From Cadophora sp. MPI-SDFR-AT-0126 (lineage: Eukaryota; Ascomycota; Leotiomycetes; Helotiales; Ploettnerulaceae), in NCBI GenBank assembly GCA_020747065.1, contig JAGMVK010000018.1, positions 186,001 through 250,000 on the forward strand: a stretch of 64,000 nucleotides of DNA. Reading direction: 5' to 3'. Position 1 is the first letter of the stretch. Every line of letters begins with the position of its first letter. Shown here one piece after another: positions 59,740 to 64,000 of this stretch. Both the position numbers and the translations under genes were made by a program. The notes below the pieces were generated by a model. It ran no database searches. It was not told the origin of the DNA and worked only from the letters and a program-made list of their open reading frames with translations.

Positions 59740-60896
59740 TGGAAGTGCAGTGATAAGATGGCCTGACTGGCTTTGTTTGGTCGGCTAAGTTACATTGCCG
59801 AGCTTCATGAGTCCGGTTTATTGGTGAGTCTTCTGCCCAGGATCGTGCCAAACCTGCTCCCTCTCTTGTGTGCCAGATACTGTGCTCTGCGATATAGAGT
59901 TCCTTGGCTTGGTGTGGCACCGAATAGCTCAGCTGCAACTTTACTGGTCATTCCCTTCATGGTCTGTATCTTGCTAGCTATCTCGGCCGGCCGACACAGC
60001 AGGTTCTCACGAAGACATGGCGATTCTTCGGAAGTACTGCACTTGGCTTTTTGGTCATGCCTGACTACCACAGCTTTCTCTCGGAAATGAAGAAGCAAGC
60101 CGGGGATGCTGAAAGAACGCTCACGAATTCGGGACTGGTTTCTATCGCTCTTGCAGACGAGCGCCGATGTCTTCCGAGTTATCCGCACCCTTCATAGCTA
60201 AATATCGCGCAGAATGAAGTAAAGAAACGGCCAAGATCCGCATACAGAAGCTCGAGTGGGGCAATATGCGCCAACCTCGTGTTGTGATTGTCACTGCTTG
60301 AAGGCGATGTCGCTAACCCAGACCAACACCATCTAATCTTATCAGATTGGCCCACAACAAAAATACTAGTTGGATCAGATAACCTTGTTTGGACGCAGCC
60401 AAGGGGTGAGAAAGAATCAGATAATAATCACGGTCCAATCGTTGGCCGGAGGGAGGGGCTGAATGAGTGGGGTTTTACCCGCCAACTCGCTTGGCTGCAT
60501 TCCATGAGACCGTGTTCGGAACACATGACAGGCTGTGGGATATTGTGCTCCATCGTCAGACCAAACTTCACCAGCGCGAGAAGATAATATTGGCAAGAAA
60601 ACCGCTTTGAATCGTTTGGCGGCCACCTCCTGGTGGACATCTAGCTTCCTTTCATGGACTGGAAAAGTTTTAGATATCCACTCGCGAATATCGAACCACT
60701 CCGCGGACGGAACTCAATTTTTGGGGTCTTGACTTTGCCTCGTGGAAAGGCAAACCCCACTGGAGAGCTTGGCATCATCCTGCTCGGTCCCGGGGCAGGT
60801 ATTGCCTTGGACATTGGACAATGTCCGACACCGCAGGAGAGCCCACATTGGACGAGGTGCGTCTCGATCGAGATCTGGGTCAGGAACAGCAGTGGC

Positions 60897-60902
60897 TATA
60901 AA
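60897..60902 (+). promoter_or_regulatory. TATA box of the GPI-type gene
   Basis: TATAAA about 130 bp upstream of ATG 61030, in GTGGCTATAAAGGTAAC. The position and sequence suit a regulated fungal promoter. Confidence 0.5.
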
Positions 60903-61029
60903 GGTAACGCTGCATATTCCGATCCTTTACTTCTTTCCATTACCATCTTCTCATCCTACTGCCAATCAGAGCCACAGTCGTTCTTTGAATTTTGCCCCAT
61001 TCACACTCGCTAGAAGCATCAACATCAGT

Positions 61030-61862
61030 ATGATTGGAATGAGATCCGTCGCCGCCTTGGCTGCTGTTGTCAGCGTCGTCTATGCGGCAGCTGTTCCGTC
61101 GCCAGAGGATGAATGGCACCTCACGCTTCTCAAGCGACAAGAGCCAGGAACACCTCTCTATGCCTGCCACGAATCATGTGGTGAGTACAGCAGACATTGT
61201 TTTGTACTTGCATATGCTAATCTACCAAAGGAACTGCCATTACTCTCAGCCGAGGCTCCAGTCCATGTACTAATGATGCATTCCTAACTGACTATCAAGA
61301 GTGCTTGGATTGTGCTGGTCCTGACAACTTCAACATCTGGAGATACTATGGAGGAACCTTGACCACTGCTGGTACCAGCTGTGGATTGTCCACCACCCCT
61401 ATCTCTGGATCTTCTTCATCGACCACATCTTCCTCTGCTGCCCCAACAACTTCATCGACCCCCGAGCCAATCACCGAGTCTACCACTACTCCTGAGTCAC
61501 AGACTACCGCCGAGCCAACCGCCACCCCAACTCCAATCAGCGAATCTAGCACCACTTCAAGCTCTGGCTCTGTCACTGCTGTGGCATCTACATCTTCAGC
61601 AACCGTTGAGCCTACTTCAACTGTGAGCACAACAGTCGCTCCTACTTACACCCCCTACTCAACTCGCCGCGTCACCACGGCTGCTGGCAATTCCACTGTA
61701 AATATCGTCTCTGTCAATTGCTGACTTTGTTGATTCCGAAAACTCGCTAACACTGAATAGAGCACCACAGTTCCATTTACTGGAGGAGCCAACCCTGTCA
61801 ACGGGAAGATGGTTGGGGCTATCGCCGTTGTTGCTGGTGCCGTCTTTGCTGCTGCTTTGTAG
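61030..61862 (+). CDS. Secreted Ser/Thr-rich, GPI-anchored cell-wall protein
   Basis: About 240 residues in three exons. Start ATG 61030 (or 61039); signal peptide MRSVAALAAVVSVVYAAAVP. A KR dipeptide (HLTLLKRQEPG) offers a Kex2 cleavage site, so the mature form may begin QEPGTPLY. A small Cys module follows, completed by the first intron (GTGAGT...CAAAG): CHESCGTAITLSRGSSPC, then YQECLDCAGPDNFNIWRYYG and TSCG. A long Ser/Thr/Pro-rich, presumably O-glycosylated stalk follows. The second intron (GTAAAT...ACTGAATAG, stop codon inside if retained) joins to STTVPFTGGANPVNG and a hydrophobic GPI-signal end (MVGAIAVVAGAVFAAAL). Stop at 61862. Only the spliced form carries the GPI signal. The Cys module is seen in fungal surface proteins of unknown function. 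Confidence 0.8.
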
Positions 61863-62879
61863 AGAGATCTCGAGTCAATTGAGACGTGATAAGCAGTGAA
61901 GTCACTTGTATTCTAGTTGAGACGAAAAGTCATGAGTTGACGAGAAAAATGAAGTGGCGGTGAGCGTTACCTTCTAAACTGAGATATTTAATGAAGACGT
62001 ATTTGGGGGGAGCATTTTTTCTTCTGTTCTTGCTGTGATTTATCGTTTTATCTTCTATATACTTCTGGTCGATTTCATTGGGTTTCTCTCATTCTTATTT
62101 TTTTGTAGAATAAACTAAGATGATGTTAAATGATACGTGAAAGTAATGTTTATGTCTTGCTATAAAATATAGAGCACAACTGAAACGGCGTTGAGCGAAC
62201 ATGCGCTTTACGACTGAGTACTTCACAAGAATAAATGAGGATCATTCTATTGGCTTTTCCCGCAACACCATCATGTTTTGGTCTGGACCGGGGTTTACTT
62301 CTCTAGTCAAATCAACAAGTATGGCCCTAATGATACTACTTACTCTCTATTGACAGCTTTCATAAAGCTGCAAAAACATTCGGGTATAGATTTGAGGCTC
62401 TGATCAGAGGGAATCTACACGAAGAACCTACCGTTGATGATAAATGCCGTTATGTGTTTCAGTAGCTGGAGCACATACATCGAGACCCGTGCCCTGACAT
62501 CAGATGGGTCAATCAGAAGCTTCCCCTCGAGGAACTCGGAAGCGGCGACCAACAACGCGAAATTATGTGAGAGTCGCTGGGTTAATTTCACGCTCGCGGA
62601 AGTAGATCTTGATGAAACAATGTACAGCTAAGAGCTATACAAGCAAGTCTCATAGACAGAGCAGCTTTTGAATGTGATTTATTGGTAAAGTGTGACTCGG
62701 TTCTTGCTTGCTACTTCTTGTCGCTAATGATACCTCCTATTTGAGGCTTCCTATCCAGCAGCTTTCCCAAACCCTCTGCTGTCCCTTTCTTTCCTACCTT
62801 CTTTGTAACTAGGAATAATACGTAATGATTCTGGACAATTGCAATTCATAATGCTATCCGTGAGACTGCGACCTGCTCT
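61863..62879. other. Intergenic, about 1 kb
   Basis: Between the GPI-type gene and the GABA-transaminase pseudogene, convergent. AT-rich with 3' UTR character near 61900-62150. A 65-codon frame at 62434-62631 opens with ATG but has no domain. Nothing else seen. Confidence 0.5.
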
Positions 62880-63775
62880 CTACTTTTGCAATAACTTCCC
62901 CATCGTCTCCAGTAGGATATCTGCTGATTTACCACCATTAGTTTTCAACCGAGATGTTCAGATTTGTCTCGTAGCTTACCATGATGCTGCTGGAACACCA
63001 ACATTGGCCTCAGCCGCACTGCCTACATATCGCTTCCACCCATGTTTACACCTAAGGTCTTCGCCGTCTTGAGAAGTTGATCACGATGAGGAGTGTCGAA
63101 TGCGATGAACGTGCCACGGCCCTGACCTCGGAGTTGTGGATTTTGCCGGGACACTGTTCTTGTAGTCGTTCCAGACCGGCGTAGACGTATGAACCGACAC
63201 GAGGTGTGTTCTCGACAAGGTTCAATCGCTTGATCTCGTCGTAGATCCCGCCGAAAAGTAGAGCACGCATAGGGTCACTTATCCAGGCATTGAATTGGCT
63301 GTACGCTTTAGCAGGGCGGAGAGCAGAGTCGGCATAGTATAAACCTGCGGCTTGGGCCTTCTTGGAGAAGGTGACCATGTCGGGAGGAGAAGAAAGGTTC
63401 CAGTGCTCGTGTACTCAGAATTTTCCTGTCGCACCGACAACCGTCTGGACCTCGTCGACGAGGAACAAAATCTTGTGCTTCTTAGTCAAATTGCGAAGAG
63501 CTTGGAAAAAGGCAGGTGAAGCATGATTGTCTCCTCCTTCCGACTGAATAGGCTCGACAACGATAGCGGCTGGGGTGCTATGGAATTCGGTAACCAGTCG
63601 CTCGACTTCCACAAGACATCTCTCTTCTTCTCGTCGGGTTTCTTTGTAATCCGCCAATGGGTGCTTGAGCTGCAGGAATGGAGCGGCCGGCCAGTCAAAT
63701 GCAGGGAAATCCAGCTCGTGGATGGGTTTGCTGCGAGTGGTGGCAAGTCTGCTAAACAGACGACCGTGAAACCCT
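62880..63775 (-). pseudogene. 4-aminobutyrate aminotransferase pseudogene, 5'-truncated
   Basis: Remnant of a PLP-dependent GABA (omega-amino acid) transaminase. Homology begins abruptly at GFHGRLF (about 63773), where the N-terminal half is absent. It continues through [47 protein letters not shown] and VGATGKF. There an in-frame TGA (63415-63417) replaces the conserved Trp before HEHWNLSSPPDMVTFSKK; the PLP Lys is kept. After LERLQEQCPGKIHN the frame is lost (about 63130-63136, one base apparently missing) before RGQGRGTFIAFDTP. An in-frame TAG (63023-63025) then precedes AVRLRPML. A normal intron (62924-62979) and a normal end (ADILLETMGKLLQK, stop 62880) remain. Three lesions plus 5' loss make it non-functional as read. 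Confidence 0.82.
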
Positions 63776-63777
63776 AG

Positions 63778-64000
63778 AACTATCTAGATGGCAACTTCGT
63801 GAGTTCCCTAACTTTCAATCATCTTGTTCTATTATGTTTTGAATCTGTCTGACCATGCATCACCTTAGATTGGTCCGACCATCATCACCAGCGTCAAGCT
63901 GCAAATGGAATGCTACACCAAAGAGATCTTTGGTCCGGCTCTCGTAGTAATCGATGTGGAGACCCTCGACGATGCAATCGACCTAACTGATGCCAATGAA
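63778..64000 (+). pseudogene. Methylmalonate-semialdehyde dehydrogenase fragment, 5'-truncated, cut by window end
   Basis: Part of an ALDH6-type enzyme (CoA-acylating methylmalonate/malonate-semialdehyde dehydrogenase; valine, thymine and beta-alanine catabolism, mitochondrial). It reads NYLDGNF, an intron 63799-63868 (GTGAGT ... CACCTTAG), then IGPTIITSVKLQMECYTKE, IFGPALVVIDVETLDDAIDL and TDANE to the edge, matching the FVGPTII and IFGPVL blocks of the family. All upstream parts, including the catalytic Cys region, are missing because the DNA to the left is the antiparallel transaminase remnant. It may be a relic, although a true 3' end may lie beyond the window. Confidence 0.7.

Larger units (their letters stand above)
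59618..61029. promoter_or_regulatory. Divergent promoter region of two cell-surface genes
   Basis: About 1.4 kb between the divergent BIM1-like and GPI-type genes. Each side has a TATA-like box (TATATAA, minus strand, 59733-59739; TATAAA, plus strand, 60897-60902) 100-130 bp from its ATG. No supported ORF between them. Shared control is possible but not shown. Confidence 0.5.

Overview
The window is nuclear DNA of a filamentous ascomycete (Pezizomycotina). The evidence is the gene style: short introns of about 45-80 nt with GTRNGT donors and RCTRAC branch sites, and fungus-restricted families (Clr5, CipC, HET, CFEM-rhodopsin receptor, BIM1-like surface protein, fungal-type PDR pump, C2H2 factor with a fungal transcription-factor domain). 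A Leotiomycete/Helotiales origin is my guess from overall flavour; nothing here proves it. I see no CRISPR array, complete transposon, rRNA or confident tRNA.

Layout. 0.9-3.1 kb: DHA2 MFS exporter (-). 4.9-8.8 kb: three close minus-strand genes (WW-domain protein, Mmc1-like mitochondrial protein, small conserved protein). 9.7-11.6 kb: calcineurin catalytic subunit (+), with a frame break in a metal-binding motif. 11.9-13.7 kb: methionine-type amino-acid permease (-). 13.7-17 kb is gene-poor. A small acidic protein (+) and a CYS-3/MetR-like bZIP factor (+) follow, then a C2H2 transcription factor (-), a vacuolar-type M18 aminopeptidase (-) and a CipC-like stress protein (-). 28.7-33.6 kb: Clr5-domain protein and cysteinyl-tRNA synthetase (+). 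34.9-35.9 kb: an unnamed fungal family with HET-like motif spacing (-). 38-47.4 kb: OPT oligopeptide transporter (+), convergent with a full-length PDR-type ABC transporter (-). 51-52.7 kb: CFEM plus rhodopsin-domain (Pth11-like) receptor (-).

The right third is decaying or accessory sequence. It holds a HET-domain gene broken in two places (54.1-56.5 kb), a 2 kb gene-poor tract with a possible Cys-rich relic, and a divergent pair of cell-surface genes (BIM1-like membrane protein and GPI-type Ser/Thr-rich protein). It ends with a junction at about 63.77 kb, where a 5'-truncated, multiply broken GABA-aminotransferase pseudogene abuts, head to head, a 5'-truncated methylmalonate-semialdehyde dehydrogenase fragment that runs off the window.

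There is no operon logic. Thematically the window mixes housekeeping genes (CysRS, calcineurin, Mmc1, aminopeptidase) with nutrient and toxicant transport (MFS, OPT, ABC, permease) and surface sensing or self/non-self functions (CFEM receptor, HET genes, BIM1-like). Gene ends were refined by reading splice sites by eye, so exon joins are predictions; where a join restores a known motif, this is stated.
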